Below are positions 50,401 through 60,216 of a stretch of DNA of 64,000 nt, one piece after another. This DNA is from Apostichopus japonicus (Eukaryota; Echinodermata; Holothuroidea; Aspidochirotida; Stichopodidae): the NCBI RefSeq assembly GCF_037975245.1, contig NC_092574.1, positions 23,563,713-23,627,712 on the forward strand. The letters are read 5' to 3'. A model generated the notes under the pieces. That model saw only the letters and a program-made list of their open reading frames with translations, had not been told where the DNA came from and searched no databases. Each line of letters opens with the position of its first letter. Position 1 is the stretch's first letter. The translations under genes were made by a program, and so were the position numbers.

Positions 50401-52944
50401 ATGAAGTGGACCCTATTGCTCAATGTTAAATTTGGAATCCTTACACTGACTTCAATAATTGGCCCTAGCAAATGGACCATAATTATACTGATCGTACACA
50501 TAACGGCACTCGTTGCTGGTCTCCCTATATGACAGATGGACCCTATCAGCCTATCGAGGGTCTTTACTGATGGTAGCTCCTATATATAAAGGATCCATGC
50601 TTTTCAACGCAGGGTTCGCCAAATTATTCGGGGACAAAAAAGGGAAGTCATTGCCGTCATTTGTGGGGAATTAAATGTGAAAGGAAAAATAAATATTGAA
50701 CTATGATTGCAAAATATTAATTTAAAAATAAGCACTTTTTTATCAGATATTCATTTCTCAAAAAGGAGAAGGGTATATATCTCCTTCGTGTTGGTCTTTT
50801 TTTAATCACTCGAGGATCTTTAAGGCGATGAAGGGGACATTTAAGGTCACCAAGCAAAAATGTTTGAACTCCAGGGCTCCAGATGACCCTTATAAGTTGA
50901 TTAAAACATGGACCCTTGTTTTTATGAATCATATATAGGTCGAGAAGGTTTTTTGTTGTTGTCAGTTTCCTTACGGATTTTAAGAATGACAATCATTATT
51001 TATATAGGGTTATTATTGATCATCAATTTCCATCTTTAAAGCGGTCTCCGTGATGGACACAATTATGTTTGGGTCCCAATTCAGCTTTATAATGAAGGAA
51101 TTGTACCGCTAGCTGTAGGCTTCAATAAGATTGCAATGGACCAAACTAAGAAAATCCTTCTAAATTTCTTCACCAAGTGAAATGTAATTGATTGAGTAAT
51201 TAAATCAATTTGATTCCATTCTCAACAACATTTCCTGTCACAACAGTCTGAATTACACAGTCATGTAGAATCAAATTATGAAAATTCTCAATAAAATTTG
51301 ACTTTTGTTGCACTCATTTTGGAGAAAAAGAAACTATATTAAATTCACATTTTGACAAAAAATGGCAAAAATTGTTGTCTTTTACCTTTAAAAATTCTAC
51401 GACGGCCCCCTTGTGGGTGGTTCCATCTCCGACAGAAATGTTGTTTCACTTGGTCTTACACTAGTTCTATAAATAGACAAAACAGGAAGTCGGAAATCGG
51501 GAAGTCGTGAAAACGTTTACGACAAAACGACTTCCTATTTCCCCCTATAAAATGAAGAGCAAAATGGCGAGTATATATAATACCATAAAACAGGCGTAGA
51601 TGCAGCTTAACTTTCAAACCCATGTGTACACTTTAAGGACCACCGTATAGCATGCTCACGTTCAATCAACTTTTCTTGATGACTTGCTACACTGCCCTCA
51701 AACTTTCCCCACGCCGAAACATGTAAAAGAAAAGAACACCAGGCTTTATGCCTACTAATGCACCAGCAGACATCTATTTTGTCCCTTGAGGGATGTCTCC
51801 AGACCCCCCCCCCCTACATCGGGGTCGACTTCAATAACAGCCCCCCCCCCCCCCATTTATAGAATTCTGAATGAAGTTTATATTTGGCTAAGTAGCGACA
51901 AGAACCGACAATGGTGAGGGCAGAATTTGGATAAGACTTCTTGCTCAAAATTTCAGTTGATAGAAGTATAAATCGGTGGTCACTCTATAGTTGACTGAAT
52001 CACCAACACTGGTTTTTGTTATATACGAAAACATACTAGCAATAAGGCAGAAAGACCACAAATGGTCACACGACTACAATCGCCGCATTATACTCTAGTA
52101 TTATATATGCTCAGATACGGGTTCGAATCCGATGGAGGCTGTATTTCTTTCACTGTTCGGGATTTTTCAACTCATTACTGTTTCATTATATAGATATAGT
52201 TGAGCTTCTTCGAATAAGTTTGAATTCATTTCATGTTATTGATCAATAGCTCACGGATGTAGTGGTAAAGGTCGTTGTGGTTTACATGTAGCGAAATGCC
52301 AAACAAAGTCTACACCGGAAGTAATTCAACGACACAAAAAGTTACAAACTAATAATCAAAGTCAGAAATCTTAGCCGAAAAGGAAGACATTTTATACAGC
52401 ACGACAATGAGTGACTTGCAACTACGCACCCTTCACCATATCAACATTTCTCAAGATGGAGGGGTAGCGGGAGAGGGGGGAGGGGCTACCTTCTCATCAT
52501 AGACTTCGTCCGGGCTAGGTCACAATATGCGCCACGGGAGGGTCGACAAGATCATGAAGGTGAAAATTGCAAGTCGATGAGCAGAAACGATTGAATACCA
52601 CGGATTTGAAGCATTCAATTAATTTTGATCAGCTTTAGATCATTACGTGACGGCACTATTTATAGTTCATACCATTTTTAATTTTCTGAGTAATGACACT
52701 TTAAACATCTGAGGTTCATCGATAGTTGGTTTGGCCTTCAGTTTAACACGCAGACAATTATATATCATTTCCTTTTAAAACTGAATATTTTGAAAACCGG
52801 AATCTCTATTGCACTATATAATCTATAGTACTAAAATCCCCCCGTTTTTCTTGGACTACCGGAGTAGTAAAAAAGTCTGTTAAAGTAAGGTACAGCGAAA
52901 GAGAATTTTTAATCGGAATATATATGTCGGTAATCGGTTTATAA

Positions 52945-52986
<42 letters not shown>

Positions 52987-53081
52987 CAGCCTCCACCGGG
53001 ATTCGAATCCGGGCCTCCCGATACCCTAATATATAGTTATATATATATAGTTATATATATATATAGTTATATGTATATATA

Positions 53082-53172
<91 letters not shown>

Positions 53173-53191
53173 CTTTATATATATATATATA

Positions 53192-53261
<70 letters not shown>

Positions 53262-55112
53262 CCCTATATCGTTATATAGTTATATTTATCGTTATATAGT
53301 TATAGTGTATAGAGAATCTTTTTACCGTTCCACTCTCCTCAATTTTCGTTAACAAGCCTTGCCATAACTGCGACTGCTTCAAGGGAACATAGATTTGCTC
53401 AACGCTGCATCTATAGCGAAACTGATTTATCATATTTTTGCTGTCGGTAGACAAACCCTTTTCACGCTTGATTAGCTGAGACACGATCTAATCGAAAGGT
53501 CAGACAAATGAATGGTTTTGAAGAAAACGGATTGGTGGTGTTTCCTTCCTTCAATGGAATTTCAGCTGGTGTCGGTAATACAAGTTTATAACCTACAGCA
53601 TGCATGTTGTCCAATATAGAGCAATTAATTAGAAATGTAAGAAGAGCGATGAAGCATATATGCATCTGTTACCCCCTCCATCCACCACCCCTGCCTCTCC
53701 ACCCCTCCCACACACACACACACACACTCGCTGACTATGTTGGCAAGATATATTTGCAGAATACCATATGTATACAAAAGATTTAGCCTACACAGGGTCA
53801 CACGAATAAATGTTGTTTAAGATGGTCCATTTATTGATAAAATCACTATTGACAAAATATATAAATATATAACATTATAACCCCGTGTTATCATGGACAA
53901 GTTTTAAACGCAAATACCATTCTATATTGTCTCATATCATGCTTCGAAGCACTGGTACTGACAGTAGGAGCAGTTGCTATCTTTTATGTCACAGAAACAT
54001 GATATTCATATACTGTTTAATCTGTCAATACAATTGTTTTGAAGCAGGACGTGTAAAGTACAGTTTATATGAAAATAAAGTAATCCTTATAACTGGGTGA
54101 GAAACATGTGTCCTAATTTTGAATAAAAGAAACTCTGCAGGGCAATTCTCACCACAGTTCGGACGAGAATACAAAATATGAAATGTTTCTTTTCGTTTTT
54201 ATTTGAAATATCTTCTTTTTTTTCTTGTTTACCTGCAGTTACTTTGATACGGTGGTTTACACATTTGTTGTAATTGACGCTAGCATCCTTCTATTCACAT
54301 CTTTCCCGACGTCGAAACCATTCAATGGTGATCTACCGTCTGAAGTTGTCATTCTTCTGACTGTCGTCTGCGGGATCCGAATATTCCTCTTCTGTAGGGA
54401 CCTGATGATCTTCAAGAATGCAAGAAGCAAGATTGTGACTTTGTTGGTTCACATTGTATTCATCTTGGTGGTCGGAAATGCAATGATTACAGAAAAGGCG
54501 GGAATCATGGCGTTCATTATTATCATAAGCGAAGGGGACGTCTTGGTAACCAATACTAACAAATTGTTACGTCACTTGGGCTACAAACATTCTACTTGTT
54601 ACAAAGCTTCGACGTATGTTGGTTGCTATGCAGTGCTGGCATTTCGCGCAATCATACCGTTAGGCATGTTGGCGGTGTCCCTCGTCGGCGGTAAACCGTT
54701 CGACATGAGACCTCCTTCTTCCGTCATAATATTCTTCCTCGCCTTGATTTTTTACGGTGTCGTTAATACATGGCACGTCAACTCTACCGTAGCAAAAGTT
54801 TGCAAAAGAAAAGCAAGGGTCATTGAAGTTCCTTATGCAAATTTCGTCCAGGCGGTGGATGAAACATTGAAAGAGGGCGTAGATGAAATACCGCCTTCCT
54901 ATCAGGATGCTTGTCGACCAGATATACCGGCTATTTCTGGATCTGCCAATGTAGCAACGAATGGTCAGGAAGTTGATCTCGAGAGCGGAGCAAGTAGGAA
55001 CTCAACGATGGAATCAGAAAGACAATCGGACTATCGTCACTTTGACATGGCAGGGATAATCTTAAGTGAGAACGAAGATTCCTATCAGCACAGTGCAATA
55101 TCTAATCCTTAG
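34541..55112 (+). CDS. TLC (TRAM/LAG1/CLN8)-like multi-pass membrane protein, two exons
   Basis: Join 34541-34743 and 54239-55112, about 358 residues. Exon 1 gives an N-terminal membrane helix ([20 protein letters not shown]). Exon 2 supplies about five or six more, including [41 protein letters not shown] and [16 protein letters not shown]. The central block [10 protein letters not shown] ... [20 protein letters not shown] followed by FRAIIPLG follows the TLC pattern: helix with His, then Glu, Asn and Arg positions. The classical HH pair appears as a single His here. TLC proteins act in ER or plasma-membrane lipid synthesis or trafficking. The C-terminal 100 residues are cytosolic-type and include IPPSYQDA, a PPxY motif. 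The single intron of about 19.5 kb is phase-matched (2 bases + 1). AATAAA at 55201. The domain call is from pattern only. Confidence 0.68.
35336..35402. repeat. (TA)n microsatellite
   Basis: Pure TA array just inside the large TLC-gene intron, preceded by CACACACAC. Confidence 0.95.
35900..38900. other. Intronic low-information stretch
   Basis: Part of the large intron. C-rich runs at about 35928-35960 and 36337-36350, a G-run at 36256-36270, a CCACCACCACC stretch near 38284-38305. No exon or element with clear ends. Confidence 0.5.
38957..39330 (-). mobile_element. 5'-truncated non-LTR retrotransposon (LINE) fragment
   Basis: The minus strand encodes [28 protein letters not shown], a block with RNSTRNN, and [27 protein letters not shown] to a stop at 38957. 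This is the standard C-terminal layout of LINE reverse transcriptases: L-K-x-x-D-I-x-x-L, LP-x-x-F, TRN, W-x-x-LP-x-x-I and F-K-x-x-L-K-x-x-L. The frame has a stop about 40 codons upstream of the intact portion, so the copy is dead. It differs from the LINE end at 25 kb. Confidence 0.75.
40402..40640 (-). mobile_element. tRNA-derived SINE with (CATA)n tail
   Basis: Read on the minus strand: B box GGCGGTTCGATTCCCCGCC (about 40614-40632), a body of about 150 bases ending CGCGAGTTCCTGCTTGCGG, GAAGATCACATA, then a (CATA)n tail at 40402-40455. A second copy of the 3' end lies at 57893-57943 on the plus strand, so this is a dispersed family. I see no clear A box; the 5' end may be truncated. Confidence 0.65.
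42069..42448. mobile_element. hAT-like TIR element
   Basis: Ends CAGTGGCGTAGGAA and, reverse-complemented, CAAGGGCGTAGGAA (12 of 14). Flanks GTACTGAA (42061-42068) and GTACTGAG (42449-42456) match at 7 of 8. 380 bp. G-run inside the left end and C-rich right end as in elements A and B. The interior carries two direct copies of a stretch with AGATGCAATTTGGTGC (about 42199 and 42278). Confidence 0.78.
42900..44680. other. Intronic stretch without recognised features
   Basis: A 126-codon open frame at 43211-43591 is Lys/Phe/Ile/Tyr-rich with no domain or splice signals I can support. No repeat with clear borders. Confidence 0.45.
44781..46310. repeat. 86/87-bp satellite array with trimeric higher-order structure
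   Basis: About 17-18 copies of a unit containing GGTACTCCACTCATTCCAA, GAGAATTCTACTTGTACTCA, TAYMCGTACTCATGCTTCT and GTACTCATGAT. Three unit types alternate by their linker after GCTTCT: a (GTATAAAGTACTC), b (TTACTAGTCCTC) and c (GTATAAGTACTC, preceded by ATATCCGTACTC). They repeat a-b-c with a period of about 259 bp for four to five cycles, then decay toward the right end. Pentamer-like GTACT/AGTAC motifs recur within each unit. Confidence 0.9.
46320..48530. other. Intronic stretch without recognised features
   Basis: AT-rich sequence with no supported exon or bordered element. The minus-strand open frame 47699-47938 has no recognisable content. Confidence 0.45.
48541..48963. repeat. Tandem duplication, 217-bp period, two copies
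   Basis: Copy 1 (48541-48750) and copy 2 (48758-48963) are almost identical. Both begin ACTTCGAAGG, contain GATTCGGTGTGGGGGTAAG, a G-run of different length and GGTACGACCGATTAGCCATG, and end AATAGTAAATGCCCT. High identity implies a recent event; the G-run is the main length difference. Confidence 0.9.
49146..50122. mobile_element. TIR element filled with AGATATCT-rich minisatellite
   Basis: Left end TATGGAAAGCCGTTTTAAC, then ATTTAAT; right end is its inverted copy (GTTAAAATGACTTTCCATA). The 6-bp direct repeat CGGACG flanks it at 49140-49145 and 50123-50128. The interior is over 40 units of about 18-22 bp around TTTCAGATATCTCGAATTCAA, each holding the palindromes AGATATCT and often GAATTC. 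At 49624-49672 an internal inverted end pair (TTTCCATA ... CCATTTTAACATTTAAT) divides it into two lobes, suggesting a tandem or fused double element. Confidence 0.8.
50130..52080. other. Intronic stretch without recognised features
   Basis: No supported exon. C-runs at 51805-51813 and 51841-51854. The minus-strand 91-codon frame at 50717-50992 has no recognisable domain. Confidence 0.45.
52100..52150 (+). repeat. tRNA-like SINE fragment
   Basis: GGGTTCGAATCCGATGGAGG, then CTGTATTT. It shares the B-box region and the TGGAGGCTG downstream motif with the minus-strand copy at 52982-53030, so both belong to one family. No intact tRNA cloverleaf. Confidence 0.5.
52948..53260. repeat. (TA)n array with TAGTTATA / AACTTTA interruptions
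   Basis: About 300 bases of TA dinucleotides broken by TAGTTATA, AACTTTATA and the SINE fragment at 52982-53030. The array can fold back on itself over its whole length. Confidence 0.9.
52982..53030 (-). repeat. tRNA-like SINE fragment
   Basis: On the minus strand GGTATCGGGAGGCCCGGATT, then CGAATCCCGGTGGAGGCTGG and AAT. B-box-like GGATTCGAATCC followed by TGGAGGCTG, as in the copy at 52100-52150. It lies within a large (TA)n region. Confidence 0.5.
54239..55112 (+). CDS. TLC-like protein exon 2 (terminal)
   Basis: A long pyrimidine tract, then acctgcag|TTACTTTG. About 290 codons with GC-richer, balanced codon use unlike the flanks, the longest credible coding block in the window. It encodes the membrane core and tail ([20 protein letters not shown]), ending at TAG 55110-55112. 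Confidence 0.85.
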
Positions 55113-55200
55113 ATTCTGATGACGTCATCGTCCGAGTGACGTTCAACTCTAGGATGACAGCCGCTGAGGAAATCTTGGTGATGTCTTGTATAAAATCAGA

Positions 55201-55206
55201 AATAAA
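55201..55206 (+). promoter_or_regulatory. Polyadenylation signal AATAAA
   Basis: Canonical hexamer 89 bases after the TLC-like stop codon. Confidence 0.6.
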
Positions 55207-55989
55207 CAGTACTTGACTTAGAATGTCTCCCTCTCTCTCTAACATGATAAAAATAATGAGATCGATGATTCAGTAGAAACAAAGTCATTATCTCAAAGTA
55301 TTGAAATGAATGGTTGGATGTTGTAATATGTTAGCCGCATGATATGCACATTATAGAATCAGTTAAGCGATGTTAGGACGCAATAATAGCTGAATGGATT
55401 AATCTTTTACTTGTATATAGTAAATAACATTTACGCAGTCATGAATTGATCCCACTTATTATTGTACTGAAATAACTCTTCTCTTAAAGATGTACATTAT
55501 ACCATTACTCGCGAATTTCCATGAATCGTAGTCTGTATGATAAATGGTTGAATCATAATTATAGGCCTATGCAGCCGTTGCCGTATGGTGTGGAAGTAGC
55601 CATACGTGGTAACGCTATCTGCATCATACACAATGATCGTACAATGAATCCATGCTGCTACATTCATGAGTGAAATATAAGCTTGCATGCATCGGGCATT
55701 GATCCGGGCAATTAGACATGTAAATGGTCGCCTACCAAGTGTGACATTACCATACTTAAAGGTTGCTTACTTTAGAAAATAATGCAAGACATTTCCCCTA
55801 AAAGTACTTTCCCGGAGGTTATGACCTTTCTATATATACACAGATAACCAGGAGTGTTAAAATAGGGGGGGGGGAAAGGAAAATAACAAGTAACAAATAA
55901 ATATCTCTGTATAGATAACGACGTTTAGAACGGAAGTAAAATGCGTGTTGAAATTTGATCATTGGTGATCATTTCTTTTAATTTTTTAG

Positions 55990-56088
55990 CATATTTGTGG
56001 TGCAATACTGATAGCCTTTAATGGTATTGTCTTACGTGTCAAGTCACTGTGGTACATGTATCGCAAGAAACATGATCTTCAGGAGCTG
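55990..56088 (+). CDS. Candidate exon: membrane helix with basic end
   Basis: Pyrimidine-rich acceptor (ttcttttaattttttag|CATATT) and donor GAGCTG|gtataag bound 33 codons, phase 0 at both ends: HICGAILIAFNGIVLRVKSL then WYMYRKKHDLQEL. The hydrophobic helix followed by Trp/Tyr and RKK resembles the last helix of TLC-type proteins, here 0.9 kb beyond the TLC-like gene. The upstream partner exon is unknown. It could be an alternative 3' exon of that gene or part of a tandem paralogue. If the donor is not used, the frame ends at TAA 56092-56094. Confidence 0.4.
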
Positions 56089-57668
56089 GTATAAGTATAA
56101 ATAATGTATACATATCTACGTAAAATGAAGTAAGAGTCCTACGTCATGCGCGTGACTGACGACGTTAATAGAACCGTTGGCTTCTGTTTAAAAGTGTCGA
56201 GTCCTCAATGCCGTCTTGTTTTTGGCGCAGGGATCAACTTTCCTGTTATTGTGTTACAGCTATACACGAAACTTGGGCACTTATACTGCAGTCGTAATGG
56301 TAGTATGAGAATTTGAATAGCATACGTATCATTAATACTATAAATGCTGGTATGGTATACATTCTGATTTCATTTCAAAATATACATATACAAACAAATA
56401 CAAACAAGATATTCCATATACCGGTATGGCCTACGCCATTAAGAGTTATAACACAACAAACCTGCTTACGTAAGCAGGACAGTATCGTGAAAGGATTACC
56501 ATGAAAACAGCGACAAAAATGAGTCAGCTAGGTCAACACAAGTAGTGTATGAAAGTGGTCAAATATGCTAGGAATATGCTAGAAAGTCGAACAATTACCA
56601 CCGCATGCTCCATCTTTTACCCCGCAAAAGAGATATTTTTTAGCACCATATTAGTTATATTATTGGTTACTCACATTGGCTTTTAAGGTGTTTAATTTAC
56701 CTTTCTCCAATGTCTAGAGCGAAATTGGAGATTCAAAACAAATCCAAGAAATATTTTTTTTAAAACAACAATTTTTAGATACATTTTGCTAATAAAAACG
56801 TTACCTTGGGGCCAGTACCGATGGACTTTAGGCAAACGGTCGAAACCATCTGATTAAGGGGATCTGAATTATCATTGGCATGTTTACTGAGGCATAAACT
56901 TGGTCAAACTATTATTGATATAAATATTTAAAGCTATCTACTTCGTGTCATAAGGGTTGATCATGGTTTGTTAGGGCGCCTATACGACGGAGGGGCATAA
57001 GGGACTCCTCACCAATCCGCTGCGTATTTTAATTATATGTCATCACTGCTAATTGTGATTGGTACGCGATCTAAAAATAATTATTCGGCCCTTATGGTGC
57101 AATGAATTTTGACAGTGTTTTTTTTTTTTTTTTGCTTACATGTACTTCATAAGACGCTTGTGTAAAACTTACAAAATTAATATAAGGGAAGTTGATGGAA
57201 TTTGCATAAGGACGCCGTACCCAATTGAACACAGACGCCGCCTGGCTTTCTGCATGATGAGTAATGGCATGGGACGTTTGGTTTAGTTTGAATGACATGC
57301 CACATTTATTATGGTATTTCGAAAAGCTCTTCTTGTGGTCCCACAATGCGTTGGAAAGTAAGAAATATAAATATTTACGAATTGGGTATTTCCCATATAA
57401 CTAGGTTGATAATTGCATATATGTAAATTAAGCGATCATACTCAGAGTGTCTTTCACATTTCTTCGGTTCATTATTGTTTTAAGTGCACATTTTCTTCTT
57501 TGCCTTGTTTTATATGTTCTTTCCTTCAGTAGTTTCTTTCTTTCTCTTGCCAGATGCTAAATTTAATTGCCTTTTTTAACCTTTGACCTTAGTAAACAAG
57601 TGACGTGTAAATTACTGATATCTTTGTCAACTCTAATCCTAATCATTGGAAGCAAAGACAATCGGCAG

Positions 57669-57780
57669 GACTATATAGATACCTCGACTATGACTTTTAC
57701 TGCCAGTGACGTAAGCAACGAGAGTAGAATGGGAAGTGGCAGAGGCCGAGGTGATTCAGGGAAACGATCTCTTCATGCGG
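57669..57780 (+). CDS. Candidate exon: Ser/Gly/Arg-rich tail
   Basis: Acceptor caatcggcag|GACTAT (branch-like CCTAATC about 30 bases upstream, weak pyrimidine tract) and donor CATGCGG|gtaaac. Enters in phase 0, fitting the exon at 55990, and leaves one base, fitting the exon at 62049. It encodes DYIDTSTMTFTASDVSNESR and a GSGRGRG stretch, typical of a cytosolic disordered tail. Confidence 0.35.
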
Positions 57781-57892
57781 GTAAACTGTCTCTATATATT
57801 CCCATAGCCACCTTCGCACTGTATATCTACATATGACCAATTCAGCGAATATTTGTAGATTTGAGGAGTCAGTCATTACCATCACCAATTAC

Positions 57893-57943
57893 ATTCGCGA
57901 GTTCCTGCTTGCGGAAAGATCACATATACATACATACATACAT
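57893..57943 (+). repeat. 3' end of SINE with (CATA)n tail
   Basis: TTCGCGAGTTCCTGCTTGCG, GAAAGATCACATA, then CATACATACATACAT. It is the same 3' end as the minus-strand SINE at 40402-40640, with one or two differences, so it is a 5'-truncated second copy. Confidence 0.7.
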
Positions 57944-58991
57944 TACAAACGGCAAAAATATTGCATATCTGCATTTATACACAGCCCTGACCACACTCTC
58001 GAGGGAAGGGGAAACAGGAGAGAAGGTTGCTGGAGAAACAACTTTGTATTATTTCTCTTTCTCTATCTATAAACTAATATACTCAAGTTTGGAATTTTCT
58101 TTCTAAAATGATGAGATTTGTGGTAAAGATAAACATATTCATTCGGTTTTGATCAAATGTAAACAAGGTGACTTCGAAATATCTGTGTCGTGTTGCCTTT
58201 TTTTATTTGCTTCTCCTTTCTTCTTCATCATCAAAAAGCAATGCTTCGTTATCCGCTTATCGGAGTTACGAATTAAGTAGGGCTCGTTATCCTTAATCCT
58301 GTATAGGCATTTAGCTGTGTTCTAAATAATCCCAACCCACCACCCCCACCCCACCTCATTCCGGCGTCATCATTCGACAGTTAAACATGTGAAGGGAGCA
58401 GCTATACTCGCCTGTTTGTACTTCAGTATAGTTACAGAAATGAAGCTTGTACACTCACGAAAGCACTGAAATAATGCAAAAGAACTTCATTATGATAGAG
58501 ATTTAAAAATAGAATTAAAAAGGAGAATATTGTATTTGTAGCAATTATAACTTATGACTCATTGTAGTGTATCTTGCACGTATGTAACCGCATGGTAAGA
58601 TGCCACTGGTATTGTTAATCCACGCACTGCACGCATGCTATTGATTTCATACACCTACTTAGAAATTTTCCTTCAGTTGAAATAAAAAGGAGGGCGTCGT
58701 TGGTACTGAATATGCATTAAAGTGCGTTCTCTCATTGGCTTGTTTGAATCAAGAAGTACGGCGTAAAGAATACATGAATGAAATCTGTCTTCAGTGGATA
58801 AAAATTTTGATACTTTCGATCATTCATTTCTTAATTAATGAAACGCTTTGGCAAAATTAGCTTGGTTAAACCTTTTCATCCTTTCTAGATCGTCAGCTAA
58901 GCAGTTAAACGAAGTTCCATATTTGGAAAATGAACAGTTTTATGCAGGTGCGTATCCAGGGGGGGGGGGCGTTGGGGGCGCGCGCCCCCCG

Positions 58992-59135
58992 GGTAAGGAA
59001 AAGAGGAGAGAAAAAAGAGAAGAAAAAAGAAAAGGAGGAGAGAAAGGAAGGAAGGAAGGGAAAAGAAAAAGAAAAAAGAGAGAAAAAGGAGAAAAGGAGG
59101 GAGTAGAAGAGAGCCAAGACCTCGGGAAGAGAAAG
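58992..59135. repeat. Purine-rich low-complexity tract
   Basis: About 140 bases almost wholly A and G (AAGGAAGGAAGG and GAAAAAGAAAAAAGAG types) in the composite transposon. Gives an all-Lys/Glu/Arg frame on plus and a Phe/Ser frame on minus, neither a gene. Confidence 0.85.
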
Positions 59136-59524
59136 AGGAACAGTCATAGTTAAAGCGCTGATCCCTATTATATACACAGGGTAGCTAGTGACAGATCAAG
59201 GATTACGGAGGGGGTGTGCGCCTCACCCTACCCCTTACACCGACAACTCCATTTTTGACGTTTCCATTTTTCCTCTCTCACTAATGTATCTATATAAATA
59301 CTATATATGGCATATCATAACGCGTGTGTGTGTATGGACGCCTTAAACAATTGTACAAATTGTAGTACAATTGTGCTATATGGAACCAACTGTGGCTGGT
59401 CTTGAACTCGACCGAGTCGTCGGGGAACATGACGCATTTCGGGAATGGGGTGACCGCCCCCCCCCCCCGAGCAAATTTTCTTTATGACATCGCTAGTAAT
59501 TTCAAAATAGACAATGCATAGATG

Positions 59525-59690
59525 CAACTTACAAGGCCTGGGAAGTGTCATTTCCAGCGATCTGGGAGGCATTTTCGCCCAAAATTTTTCTTGTACGCTT
59601 CGCGCCAACCCATGGTGGCGCTTCGCTTAGATAGTTTGCCTACAGGCTTCGCCCCTCCTTTGGCAATTACTCGCTACACGCCTGTTCGAA
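59525..59690. mobile_element. Right half of a related hAT-like element
   Basis: Contains AAGTGTCATTTCCAGCGATC, the conserved core at 59592-59635 (TGTACGCTTCGCGCCAACC...), and an apparent terminus ending CGCTACACGCCTG. The matching left end is not clear; a weakly similar CAGGGTAGCTAGTGA at about 59177 is the only candidate and no target duplication supports it. Confidence 0.45.
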
Positions 59691-59786
59691 TTTGTAAAGC
59701 AAAGAGCAGATATAACATCATATCAGTGAGCATTGAAATGCATGTTCCACGATGAACAGCCTTAAAAAACTGTCTATGTGTGTAGT

Positions 59787-60216
59787 CAAAGGCGTAGGAG
59801 CCCAATTGGATTTGGGGCTGTAACGACTTGCCCGAAAAAAGGCGAAATTTTTCGCGCGCGAGGAGCGCGTTCAACATATCGATGCCAATATCATATAAGC
59901 AAGCATCGGTCATTACATTGCATGGCATCGTGTACCGCACGGTCCGTGAAAGTTGCACAGTATACCGCCGGATGCTAATGTAAACAACCAAATGTCCTAT
60001 GAAGATGGAGAAAAACCATACAGATCCATTTATGTCAAAACTCTCTTTTACAGTAGTAATGTCGGCCAAGCTTACAACTTTATTTTAATTACCAAGGAGA
60101 TCATTTTTAAGCTATTCATTGCTGTTTATTTTTCTTTCAGTAGGTGCCCAAAAAAATTTGGTTGCGGAAGGGGGGGGGCTGCAGCCCCCGCCTCCTATAC
60201 GGGACCTACGCCTATG
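59787..60216. mobile_element. hAT-like TIR element E, nested
   Basis: Ends CAAAGGCGTAGG and CCTACGCCTATG are inverted (11 of 12). A perfect 8-bp direct repeat TGTGTAGT flanks it (59779-59786 and 60217-60224). 430 bp. It has a C/G-rich stem near the right end (GGGGGGGGGCTGCAGCCCCC) and no coding capacity. Confidence 0.85.

Noticed and set aside
52100-52150. tRNA gene
   Set aside because: B box present but no paired acceptor stem, anticodon arm or A box at proper spacing; matches a repeated SINE-like sequence instead.
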